Assembly (NCBI RefSeq): GCF_017916295.1
Contig: NZ_JAFMSS010000008.1
Location: 186,001-250,000, forward strand
Reading direction: 5' to 3'
Length of the DNA stretch: 64,000 bases
Origin: Rubellimicrobium arenae
GTDB taxonomy: Bacteria; Pseudomonadota; Alphaproteobacteria; Rhodobacterales; Rhodobacteraceae
Shown: one piece after another, positions 55,665-64,000 of the stretch
How the letters are laid out: each line of letters starts with the position of its first letter
How positions within the stretch are numbered: the first letter of the stretch is position 1
Translations under genes and position numbers: made by a program
Notes under the pieces: generated by a model
What the model was told of the DNA's origin: nothing
Seen by the model: only the letters and a program-made list of their open reading frames with translations
Databases searched by the model: none

Positions 55665-55879
55665 TCGAGACCTCGCGCCTCGGAGGCGAGCATGATCGGG
55701 ATGCCGTCCCGGATCGGGTAGGCCAGGTGCGCCGCGCGGCTGATGAGCTCCTGGCGCTCGGCATCGTAGACCAGCACGCCATGGGTCTGCGGGCAGACCA
55801 GCGCCTCGAGCATGCGAGGATCGAAACCGGGTGCCTTGGGCTCCGTGGCGGGGGTGGTCGGATCGGGGGTGTCGGTCAC
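55661..55879 (-). CDS. Trm112-family (YcaR-like) small protein
   Basis: A 72 aa protein with the core MLEALVCPQTHGVLVYD and LISRAAHLAYPIRDGIPIML found in bacterial Trm112/YcaR proteins. Only one cysteine is present, so it cannot form the four-Cys zinc site of eukaryotic Trm112. The start is GTG at 55879, four bases inside the LON-domain stop (GTGA). The partner is unknown; eukaryotic homologues activate methyltransferases. Confidence 0.88.
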   Translation of the reverse strand: MTDTPDPTTPATEPKAPGFDPRMLEALVCPQTHGVLVYDAERQELISRAAHLAYPIRDGIPIMLASEARGLD

Positions 55880-56517
55880 TGCATCACCTCGCCCGTCTCG
55901 CCGCCCCTGAGCGCGAACTCGATCAGCGTGATCAGGGTCTCGCGGCGGGTGGGCAGCGTCGGGGCTTCCAGAAGGGCCTGCTTGTCCTCGGGCGGAAAGG
56001 GACAAAGCATGGAGATCGAGTTGATCAAAAGTTCGTCCTCCGCCTCCCGGACGGCGTCCCAATCCGTGTTGAGACCCTGGTTCTGGAAGAACCGGTTGAG
56101 GAGGTCAAGGAACGGCGTCCGGTCAAGTCCCGGGTCCTTCTCGGACGCCCCCCGGTCGCGCTCGAACCCCGACCAGGACACCTCGCAACGCCGGTAGGGC
56201 GGGAAGCCCTCGATCTCGCGCACGACGCGGAATCGGGACACGCCGGACAGCGTGATCATGTAGCGCCCGTCCTCCGTCTCCGAGAAGGCGGTGAGCCGGC
56301 CCGCGCAGCCGATGCTGTGCAGCCGGTCAGCGCCGGTCGGAGTCTCGAAGGGCTGGATCATCCCGATCAGCCGCGCCTGCGTCTTCAGGATGTCGTCGAT
56401 CATCGCCAGGTAGCGCGGCTCGAAGATATGGAGCGGGAGCCGCGCCCGGGGCAGGAGAAGCGCCCCGGGCAGGGGGAAGATCGCGATCGTCTCGGGCAGC
56501 TCAGCGGGCAATGACAT
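55876..56517 (-). CDS. LON N-terminal (substrate-binding) domain protein
   Basis: A 213 aa stand-alone LON_substr_bdg domain without the AAA or protease parts. ETIAIFPLPGALLLPRARLPLHIFEPRYLAMI is the opening strand set, IGCAGRLTAFSETEDGRYMITLSGVSRFRV the second half. A C-terminal helix region (DTPFLDLLNRFFQNQGLN-like) follows. Role unknown; related proteins are called peptidase S16. The gene sits between the CnoX and Trm112-like genes on the minus strand, a conserved trio in this group. The HspQ encoded at 42324 is a Lon modulator, but no link is shown. Confidence 0.88.
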   Translation of the reverse strand: MSLPAELPETIAIFPLPGALLLPRARLPLHIFEPRYLAMIDDILKTQARLIGMIQPFETPTGADRLHSIGCAGRLTAFSETEDGRYMITLSGVSRFRVVREIEGFPPYRRCEVSWSGFERDRGASEKDPGLDRTPFLDLLNRFFQNQGLNTDWDAVREAEDELLINSISMLCPFPPEDKQALLEAPTLPTRRETLITLIEFALRGGETGEVMQ

Positions 56518-56543
56518 AGGGCGCGATCTAGGACGCCTGCGCC

Positions 56544-57431
56544 TTAGGCAAAGATGAGGGAGGACAGTTTCCTGCGTCCCGCGAGCGCGATGGGGTCCTT
56601 GGCCGGCAGCGCGTCGAAGATCGTGAAGAGCTGCGTCTTGGCCGCGCCGTCGTTCCATTCCCGATCACGCCGGAAGATCTCCAGAAGCTGGTCCACCGCC
56701 TCCTGCACCTGGCCCGAGGCGTGAAGGGCCGTCGCCAGGTCGAAGCGGGCCTGGTGATCGTTCGGATCGGCCTGGACCCGGGCCTGGAGGTCGGTCACCG
56801 GCCCCGCCTTGGCGGCCTGCCGCGCGAGGCCGATCTGCGCGCGCACGGCCTCGAGCTCGGGCTTGGTGGAGATCGACGCGGGGGCGCCGTTCAGGATGGC
56901 TTCGGCCTGGTCCAGATCGTCGGCCAGGATCATCGCGCGCACCAGGCCCGCATAGGCGCGCGGGTTCTCCGGCTCTTCCTGCAGGATGGCGGCAAAGGTC
57001 TGGGCGGCGTCCACGGCCGCACCCTCCTCGAGCATCTGCTCGGCGGCCTCGATCGCCTCGCCGAGGCCATCGTCGCCGGCGAGCGCGGCCACCTGCTGGA
57101 CGAACTGCTCGACCTGCGACGGGGGCAGCGCCCCCTGGAAGCCGGGCGAGGGCCTGCCCTGCCAGAACAGCCAGACATTCGGGATCGACTGCACGCCAAG
57201 CTGGCCCGCATAGGCCGGGTTCTTGTCCACGTCGATCTTCACGAGACGGACCTTGCCGTTCTGCTTGGCCACGGCCGCCTCGAGCGCCGGCCCGAGGGTC
57301 TTGCAGGGACCGCACCAGGTCGCCCAGAAATCGACGATGACGGGCACCTCGCGCGAGGCCTCGACAACGTCCTTCATGAAGCCCGCATCGGTGCCTTCGA
57401 TGATGTCCCGCGCCTGCTCCGCCTGCGCCAT
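56544..57431 (-). CDS. cnoX: CnoX-type thioredoxin with TPR-like C-terminus
   Basis: A 295 aa protein. Residues 1-120 are a thioredoxin domain with the active site WATWCGPCK and the cis-proline loop VQSIPNVWLF. The C-terminal part has TPR-like helices (AAQTFAAILQEEPENPRAYAGLVRA, FDLATALHASGQVQEAVDQLLEIFRRD). This matches CnoX/YbbN, a chaperedoxin that holds oxidised clients and passes them to GroEL. ATG at 57431 has AGGAGGGAC upstream. Unlike E. coli YbbN (SxxC), both cysteines are kept, so reductase activity is likely. Confidence 0.9.
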   Translation of the reverse strand: MAQAEQARDIIEGTDAGFMKDVVEASREVPVIVDFWATWCGPCKTLGPALEAAVAKQNGKVRLVKIDVDKNPAYAGQLGVQSIPNVWLFWQGRPSPGFQGALPPSQVEQFVQQVAALAGDDGLGEAIEAAEQMLEEGAAVDAAQTFAAILQEEPENPRAYAGLVRAMILADDLDQAEAILNGAPASISTKPELEAVRAQIGLARQAAKAGPVTDLQARVQADPNDHQARFDLATALHASGQVQEAVDQLLEIFRRDREWNDGAAKTQLFTIFDALPAKDPIALAGRRKLSSLIFA

Positions 57432-57549
57432 GATGTCCCTCCTGATGGGTTTGGCCGATATATGTGTGTCTCCGGTCGGAAGGTGAAGGGGCGTTTGACC
57501 GGCCGCGGGCCGCAGCCTAGCCTGACCTCCACCCATGGAGGAGACACGA

Positions 57550-58188
57550 ATGACCCGCACCCTGCTCTGTTTTGGCGACAGCAACACCCATGGCTCGCCG
57601 CCGATCGTCACGCGGGGAGAGGCCTACTGGCGCTTCGACGATCAGACGCGCTGGACGCGGGTGGCGGCGGGGCTCCTGCCCGACTGGGAGGTGTTCGAGG
57701 AAGGCCTTCCCGGCCGGACCGCGCAGTTCCCCGATCCGGTGATGGGATCGCACATGGACGGGCGCGAGGGGATCAAGATCGCGCTCCAGACGCACGGCCC
57801 CATCGACGCGATGACGATCATGCTGGGCACCAACGACACCAAGACCCGCTTCGGCGCCGATCCCGAACGGATCACGGCCGGCATCGCCGGGCTCCTCGAC
57901 ATCGCCATGAGCCTGGAGATGCAGGAACGCCATGGCGGCTTCGGCATCCTGCTGATCTGCCCGGCCCCCGTGCTGGAGCAGGGGCCGATCCGCTCCGAGT
58001 TCACCGGCGCCCGGGAGAAGTCGCTCCGGCTCCCGGCGCTCTACCGCGCGCTGGCCGAGGCCCGGGGCGTGGGCTTCCTCGACGCCGGGACGGTGATCGA
58101 GGTCAGCCCCACGGACGGCATCCACTTCGAGCCCGAGGCGCACAAGTCCCTGGGCGAGGCCGTGGCCGAGGCGATCCGCCGGCTCTGA
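57550..58188 (+). CDS. SGNH/GDSL-family hydrolase
   Basis: A 212 aa esterase-like protein without a signal peptide. Block I is LLCFGDSNTHGSPP with the nucleophile Ser11. Block II glycine lies in EGLPGRTAQF. Block III is MLGTNDTKTRFG with the oxyanion Asn. Block V is DGIHFEPEAHKSLGEAV with Asp and His. It resembles arylesterases/acyl-CoA thioesterase relatives. ATG at 57550 follows GGAGGAG; an in-frame ATG at 57535 overlaps that site. Its stop abuts that of xth (TGATCA). Confidence 0.9.
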   Translation: MTRTLLCFGDSNTHGSPPIVTRGEAYWRFDDQTRWTRVAAGLLPDWEVFEEGLPGRTAQFPDPVMGSHMDGREGIKIALQTHGPIDAMTIMLGTNDTKTRFGADPERITAGIAGLLDIAMSLEMQERHGGFGILLICPAPVLEQGPIRSEFTGAREKSLRLPALYRALAEARGVGFLDAGTVIEVSPTDGIHFEPEAHKSLGEAVAEAIRRL

Positions 58189-58977
58189 TCAGAGATCGAA
58201 GGTCGCAAGGACCGGGACGTGGTCCGAAGGCCCGTCCCATCCACGGACGTCGCGCAGGATGCGGCTTCCGTGGCTTGCCGCCACGAGGTCGCGGGTGGCC
58301 CAGACATGATCGAGGCGGCGGCCCCTGTCGGCGGTGTGCCAGTCGGCGGCGCGGTAGGACCACCACGAATAAAGCTTGCCCTGCGGCTGGTCGAGCCGCG
58401 TCACGTCCGCCCAGCCGCCAGCATCGCGGGCCTCCTCGAAGTGCTCGACCTCGATGGGGGTGTGGCTCACCACCTTGAGCATCTGCTTGTGGCTCCAGAC
58501 GTCGTCCTCCAGCGGCGCGACGTTGAGATCGCCCACGAGGATCGCACGCCTGGGACGGTCGGCCCGGAAATGGTCCCGCAGGTGCGTGAAGAAGTCGAGC
58601 TTCTGGCCGAACTTCTCGTTCTGCTCGCGGTCCGGGATGTCCCCCCCGGCCGGGACGTAGACGTTGTGGATCACCGCCCCGCATTCCAGCCGGGCCGCGA
58701 CGTGGCGGGCGTGGTTCAGGCCCGCGAAATCCACGGAGCCCGCATCCTCGATGGGCCGCCGGGAGAAGATCGCGACGCCGTTGTAGCCCTTCTGCCCCCG
58801 CATCACGACGTGGTGGTAGCCCAGGGCGGCAAAGGTCGCGACGGGGATCTTCTCGACCGGGCTCTTGCATTCCTGGAGGCAGAGGACGTCCGGCGCCTCC
58901 TCCTGCAGGAGGCGCGCCACCAGCCCTTCGCGCAGGCGGACGGAGTTGATGTTCCAGGTGGCGAGGGTGAGGGGCAT
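58189..58977 (-). CDS. xth: Exodeoxyribonuclease III
   Basis: A 262 aa AP endonuclease/3'-5' exonuclease of base excision repair. LTLATWNINSVRLREG, LCLQECKSP with the metal-binding Glu, YNGVAIFSRR, NVYVPAGGDIPD, VGDLNVAP and the C-terminal WDGPSDHVPVLATF with catalytic Asp/His. ATG at 58977. Lies downstream of oxyR on the same strand behind a strong hairpin, consistent with a peroxide-damage repair role, but its control by OxyR is not shown. Confidence 0.95.
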   Translation of the reverse strand: MPLTLATWNINSVRLREGLVARLLQEEAPDVLCLQECKSPVEKIPVATFAALGYHHVVMRGQKGYNGVAIFSRRPIEDAGSVDFAGLNHARHVAARLECGAVIHNVYVPAGGDIPDREQNEKFGQKLDFFTHLRDHFRADRPRRAILVGDLNVAPLEDDVWSHKQMLKVVSHTPIEVEHFEEARDAGGWADVTRLDQPQGKLYSWWSYRAADWHTADRGRRLDHVWATRDLVAASHGSRILRDVRGWDGPSDHVPVLATFDL

Positions 58978-59044
58978 GGGGATCTCCGCGGATGCACGCC
59001 GTCTTATCGGCAAGGCCGTCCGGAGGGAACCCGGCCGGTGCGTG

Positions 59045-59080
59045 GCGAACCCCAAGGGGGGCGTCTGCCCCGGGGTTCGC
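59045..59080 (-). terminator. Hairpin after oxyR
   Basis: GCGAACCCC (59045-59053) pairs with GGGGTTCGC (59072-59080), and an inner GGGGC/GCCCC pair extends it. It starts six bases beyond the oxyR stop. No U-tract, so termination efficiency is uncertain. Confidence 0.45.
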
Positions 59081-59085
59081 GACCC

Positions 59086-60000
59086 TCAGCTCGATGGCGG
59101 TCCCGGGCGCAGCGCCTCGGCCGATTGCCGCACGATGTCCGCGATCCGGGTGAGCTGCCGGGCCAGGGGACTCGTCCGGCGCCACACCATCCCGATCGTC
59201 CGCGCGGGCGGGGAGCCTTCGAACCGGGCGACCGACACCGGGGCCGAGCGCGTCTCCACCCCCACGGCCATCTCGGGGATCAGGGTCACGCCGATGCCCG
59301 CTCCCACCATCTGCACCAGGGTCGAGAGCGAGCTGCCGTCCAGCAGCTCGCGCGGGAGCGCCGACCGGGCATCGCAGAAGGACAGCGCCTGGTCGCGGAA
59401 GCAATGCCCCTCCTCCAGGAGCAGGAGGCGCATCTCGCGCAGCATCTCGGGATCGGGAACAGGCTTGCCCTCGTCCTCGCCCGGGCGCACCAGGACGAAG
59501 GCCTCGGAGAACAGCGCCACCTCGGTCAGGGACGGCTCCGACACGGGAAGGGCCACGATGGCGGTGTCCAGCCGCCCTTCGGCCAGTTCGTCCAGCAGCC
59601 GGGAGGTCACCGTCTCGCGCACATGGATGTCGAGATCGGCATGCGTCCGCGTCAGGTTGCCGATGATCGAAGGAAGCAGATACGGCGCGATCGTGGGGAT
59701 GACGCCGATCCGCAGCCGCCCGGACAACCGGTCGCCCGAGGCGCGGGCCAGGTCGCCCAACTCATCCAGCGATCGCAGGATGTCGCGCACGCGGGGCACC
59801 AGCGCCTCGCCCAGGGCGGTGAGCCGCACCTGCCGGGCGCCACGTTCCACCAGCCTCGATCCCAGGGTCTCCTCCAGGTCCCGGATCTGCATGGACAGGG
59901 CCGGTTGCGAGATGGCGCAAGCCTCGGCTGCGCGGCCGAAGTGACCATGACGGGCCACGGCGTCGAAATAGCGGAGCTGCTTGAATGTGAAGTTCGTCAT
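59086..60000 (-). CDS. oxyR: Hydrogen-peroxide sensor OxyR (LysR family)
   Basis: A 304 aa LysR-type activator. Helix-turn-helix in residues 1-60 (FKQLRYFDAVARHGHFGRAA, CAISQPALSMQIRDLEETLG). The redox pair is in LLLEEGHCFRDQALSFCDA, Cys200 and Cys209, one residue off the E. coli C199/C208, and this spacing is diagnostic of OxyR. Oxidation forms a disulfide that switches on target genes. Divergent from katG across 148 bases. Start ATG lies inside an inverted repeat. Confidence 0.95.
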   Translation of the reverse strand: MTNFTFKQLRYFDAVARHGHFGRAAEACAISQPALSMQIRDLEETLGSRLVERGARQVRLTALGEALVPRVRDILRSLDELGDLARASGDRLSGRLRIGVIPTIAPYLLPSIIGNLTRTHADLDIHVRETVTSRLLDELAEGRLDTAIVALPVSEPSLTEVALFSEAFVLVRPGEDEGKPVPDPEMLREMRLLLLEEGHCFRDQALSFCDARSALPRELLDGSSLSTLVQMVGAGIGVTLIPEMAVGVETRSAPVSVARFEGSPPARTIGMVWRRTSPLARQLTRIADIVRQSAEALRPGPPSS

Positions 60001-60013
60001 AAGAATATCTTAT
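59999..60013. promoter_or_regulatory. Inverted repeat over the oxyR start codon in the oxyR-katG gap
   Basis: ATAAGA-ATA-TCTTAT is a perfect six-base inverted repeat with a three-base spacer, very AT-rich for this genome, and includes the first two bases of the oxyR start codon on the minus strand. ATCAG (60021-60025) and CTGAT (60041-60045) form a second, looser pair. OxyR sites typically lie between oxyR and katG and repress oxyR, so an autoregulatory operator is plausible. Confidence 0.5.
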
Positions 60014-60148
60014 CAAGACGATCAGAACATCCAACTCGAACTGATGGAACCGATCTGCTATCGGGTCTGCAACCGAGCGGGCCGTCGTCGATCGACCACG
60101 CGCGCCAGCTTGGAATCAGGATCAGACCATCAAGGATCGAGGGACGAT

Positions 60149-62374
<2,226 letters not shown>

Positions 62375-62396
62375 TCGCCTTTCCCACGACATGGAG

Positions 62397-62427
62397 CGGC
62401 CCCGCCCCCAACAGGGCGGGGCCGTTT
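62397..62427 (+). terminator. Rho-independent terminator after katG
   Basis: CGGCCCCGCCC (62397-62407) pairs perfectly with GGGCGGGGCCG (62414-62424) across a six-base loop, then TTT. It starts 23 bases after the katG stop. Confidence 0.85.
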
Positions 62428-62537
62428 CATCTGGTGGAATGGCCTTGGCCCTGAAGGCCTCCGCCGGACGCCACGATCGGCCCGAGGACCGGGAGGGAGC
62501 TTCGCTCACCTCACGGGGCGGACATGACGGTCGTCGA

Positions 62538-62858
62538 TCAATAGATGTTGTATTGGGAATAAGAGCACAGGTCGAAGGTGTCGGTTTCCTGATACCCGGA
62601 TTCCCACTGGATCAGCACGTCGTAATAGCAGTTCGATACGTTATGGATGATCACGTCCAGCCCCTGCCCCGGATAAAGGACGTTCGAGCCCAGGAGATCC
62701 TGCTCCCAGTTCGAGTTGCTCGTCGGGGAGGAATAGATCCGGTACACGGTCGCGCCGGACTGGTTCTGAAAACGGATCGAGTAGGTCTGGGCGTCGGCCG
62801 GAAGGGCGGCGGCGGCGCCGAGGGCAAGGGCGGTCGCGAAAGCGGCGAAGCGGCTCAT
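62538..62858 (-). CDS. Small exported protein, paralog of 63033-63356 (106 aa)
   Basis: A signal peptide (RFAAFATALALGAAAALPADA) precedes a mature domain of about 83 residues starting QTYSIRFQNQSGATVYRIY, then SSP and WEQDLLGSNVLYPGQGLDVII, NCYYDVLIQWE and a Tyr-rich end (CSYSQYNIY). Two cysteines may pair. It aligns with the product of the next upstream gene: N-x-SG-x-T, YxSP, W--DLL, NVL, and a final Cys. Family name not known to me. ATG at 62858 has AGGAGATTTC upstream. Confidence 0.8.
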   Translation of the reverse strand: MSRFAAFATALALGAAAALPADAQTYSIRFQNQSGATVYRIYSSPTSNSNWEQDLLGSNVLYPGQGLDVIIHNVSNCYYDVLIQWESGYQETDTFDLCSYSQYNIY

Positions 62859-62978
62859 TGAAATCTCCTGGAACTAAATGCGTTGCAATGACCCTGTTTT
62901 ATCCTCTGCCAGCCCCATTCGTCAGGTGAGGAAATCCGGAACCCGGGCCTGAACATCCCGCTTTGGCCCCGGACATGC

Positions 62979-63007
62979 AAAAGGCGCCGGACCTTTCGGC
63001 CGGCGCC
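62979..63007 (-). terminator. Rho-independent terminator after the 63033-63356 gene
   Basis: On the minus strand GGCGCCGG pairs with CCGGCGCC (63000-63007 with 62983-62990), followed by TTTT (62982-62979). It separates the two paralogs into two transcripts. Confidence 0.8.
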
Positions 63008-63032
63008 CCGGATCGGATCAGGAAATGTGGCG

Positions 63033-63356
63033 TCAGGCGGGGCTGAGCGTATAGCTCGCCGTGTCGCAGATGTTGACGCGGTCGATCATCTCCGAGCCAT
63101 CCTCGAAGACGAAGCGGAGGTCGCGGTCGCATTGCTGGTCGCCGTTCGAGATGTCGACGGTGCCGCTCTCGCCGGAGGCGAGCACGTTGGCCACGAGCAG
63201 GTCATCGCCCCAGGAGCCTTCGTCGGCGGGCGAGGTGTAGAACTCCATCAGGGTCAGACCGCTGTCGTTGACGAGTTGGAAGCTCACGTCCTGCGCCATC
63301 GCGGGCGCGGCCAAGGCGGCGATCACAAGGGCGGAAGCCAGGCGAGTCGAAAGCAT
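63033..63356 (-). CDS. Small exported protein, paralog of 62538-62858 (107 aa)
   Basis: A signal peptide (MLSTRLASALVIAALAAPAMA) is followed by QDVSFQLVNDSGLTLMEFYT, SPADEGSWGDDLLVANVLASGESGTVDI, and a pair of cysteines (QQCDRD, NICDTA) near the end. The pattern matches the downstream paralog over most of the mature part, suggesting a compact beta-sandwich. More acidic than its partner. ATG at 63356 has AAAGGACC upstream. Own terminator at 62979. No function known. Confidence 0.8.
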   Translation of the reverse strand: MLSTRLASALVIAALAAPAMAQDVSFQLVNDSGLTLMEFYTSPADEGSWGDDLLVANVLASGESGTVDISNGDQQCDRDLRFVFEDGSEMIDRVNICDTASYTLSPA

Positions 63357-63486
63357 CGTCGGTCCTTTGGGGTCCACGGCCCCGTCGGGGGACGCGCCAT
63401 GCGCCCCTCGCCCTGTCATATACGTAAACCGGCCGGCCATTGCACCGCCACAACAACCCCGCCGTGCAAAAAAATCCGCACCGCAG

Positions 63487-63514
63487 AAAAAAGGCCCGGG
63501 ACGAAGCCCGGGCC
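63487..63514 (-). terminator. Rho-independent terminator after the OmpR-type regulator
   Basis: On the minus strand GGCCCGGG pairs with CCCGGGCC (63507-63514 with 63493-63500), followed by TTTTTT (63492-63487). About 105 bases beyond the regulator stop. The clearest intrinsic terminator of the window. Confidence 0.85.
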
Positions 63515-63618
63515 AAGTCCAACAGGGAGGGATGATGGCCTTGCCCCGCCATCGGGGGACATAGATGCAACTAGGCAGGAGGCCCCGGGTTCCCGCACGT
63601 CAACTAAAAAGTGTGGGA

Positions 63619-64000
63619 TCAGGCGACGAGGCGATAGCCCCCCGCTTCGGTCACCAGCAGCCGGGCGTTCGAGGGGTCGGGCTCGATCTTCTGGCGGAGC
63701 CGGTAGATATGGGTTTCCAGCGTGTGGGTAGTCACGCCGGCGTTGTAGCCCCAGACCTCGTGCAGGAGCACGTCGCGCGGCACCACGCCGTCCTGCGCGC
63801 GGTAGAGGAACTTGAGGATGTTGGTCTCCTTCTCGGTGAGCCGCACCTTCTTCTCGTCCTCGGTGAGGAGGAGCTTCTGGGCGGGCCGGAAGGTGTAGGG
63901 GCCAAGCTGGAACACCGCGTCCTCGGACTGCTCATGGGTGCGCAGCTGCGCGCGGAGCCGGGCCAGAAGGACTGGGAACTTGAAGGGCTTGGTCACATAG
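63619..64000 (-). CDS. OmpR/PhoB-type response regulator, C-terminal part
   Basis: The gene enters from the right edge. The first visible residues YVTKPFKFPVLLARLRAQLR are the end of a receiver domain, including the conserved Lys-Pro-Phe. A winged-helix DNA-binding domain follows: VRLTEKETNILKFLYRAQDGVVPRDVLLHEVWGYNAGVTTHTLETHIYRLRQKIE and a final hairpin LLVTEAGGYRLV (given here in parts of the whole domain). The sensor kinase partner and the phospho-acceptor Asp lie outside. GTG at 63996 is internal, not a start. Confidence 0.9.
   Translation of the reverse strand, partial: YVTKPFKFPVLLARLRAQLRTHEQSEDAVFQLGPYTFRPAQKLLLTEDEKKVRLTEKETNILKFLYRAQDGVVPRDVLLHEVWGYNAGVTTHTLETHIYRLRQKIEPDPSNARLLVTEAGGYRLVA

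Overview
The window is about 64 kb of very GC-rich chromosomal DNA with dense coding, short gaps and many 4-base ATGA/GTGA gene overlaps. Gene content and order point to an alphaproteobacterium of the Rhodobacteraceae type. Supporting marks are accD-folC, a class I aminotransferase next to ftsK and lolA, a CnoX-type thioredoxin followed by LON-domain and Trm112-like genes, the membrane urate oxidase PuuD with a cytochrome c tail, and a fused PuuE-UraD protein. I cannot name the genus. I see no rRNA, tRNA, tmRNA, CRISPR array, prophage, transposase or IS end, and no broken gene. This is core chromosome, not an island.

Layout. 1-3405: start of a small membrane protein, a 0.6 kb stretch without a gene, then a minus-strand operon accD-folC-secreted protein. 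3564-10041: cytochrome b plus a sulfite-oxidase-type molybdoenzyme, ilvD, fadH and a LysR regulator. 10088-12654: OmpA-type protein overlapping a CinA N-terminal-type protein, and map. 12651-17016: purine ring catabolism, with allA, ureidoglycine aminohydrolase and puuE-uraD on the minus strand and uraH-puuD on the plus strand. 17001-20963: AlkX/YcaQ glycosylase, smpB, sulfurtransferase and aromatic aminotransferase. 21064-25725: amtB-glnK, a class A PBP and a small secreted protein. 25794-30294: mlaA-mlaC facing a type I secretion ABC/HlyD pair. 30350-33715: a tight operon RidA-GDPD-GNAT-GST-PhhB. 33724-42650: peroxiredoxin, ferredoxin-reductase-type flavoprotein, rsmD, BadF-type kinase, lytic transglycosylase, dapA, RluA, double-GFA protein, free-Met-R-sulfoxide reductase and HspQ. 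42883-46664: small transglycosylase lipoprotein, a NarL-type two-component pair, and two exported Asp/Arg/Gly-rich proteins. 46750-57431: lolA, ftsK, aminotransferase, amidase, alcohol dehydrogenase, UbiH-type hydroxylase, Trm112-like, LON-domain and CnoX. 57550-64000: SGNH hydrolase, exonuclease III, oxyR/katG, two paralogous small secreted proteins and the C-terminal half of an OmpR-type regulator.

How the genes work together. The purine block covers urate to glyoxylate plus urea except allantoate amidohydrolase (AllC), which is not here. GlnK-AmtB would take up and sense the ammonium that such catabolism releases. xth, oxyR and katG form a peroxide-defence unit, with more redox repair nearby (fRMsr, peroxiredoxin, CnoX). 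Envelope functions are many: MlaA/MlaC, LolA, PBP1, two lytic transglycosylases and an OmpA-type protein.

No single locus is a proven new system. The best leads are these. (1) Convergent genes repeatedly share stop codons, four times within a CTAG tetranucleotide. (2) Two exported D/R/G-rich proteins lie back to back beside a two-component system. (3) Two tandem small secreted paralogs have no family I can name. (4) An orphan type I secretion pair has an extended -10 promoter and a leader hairpin. (5) An inverted repeat lies across the oxyR start codon.
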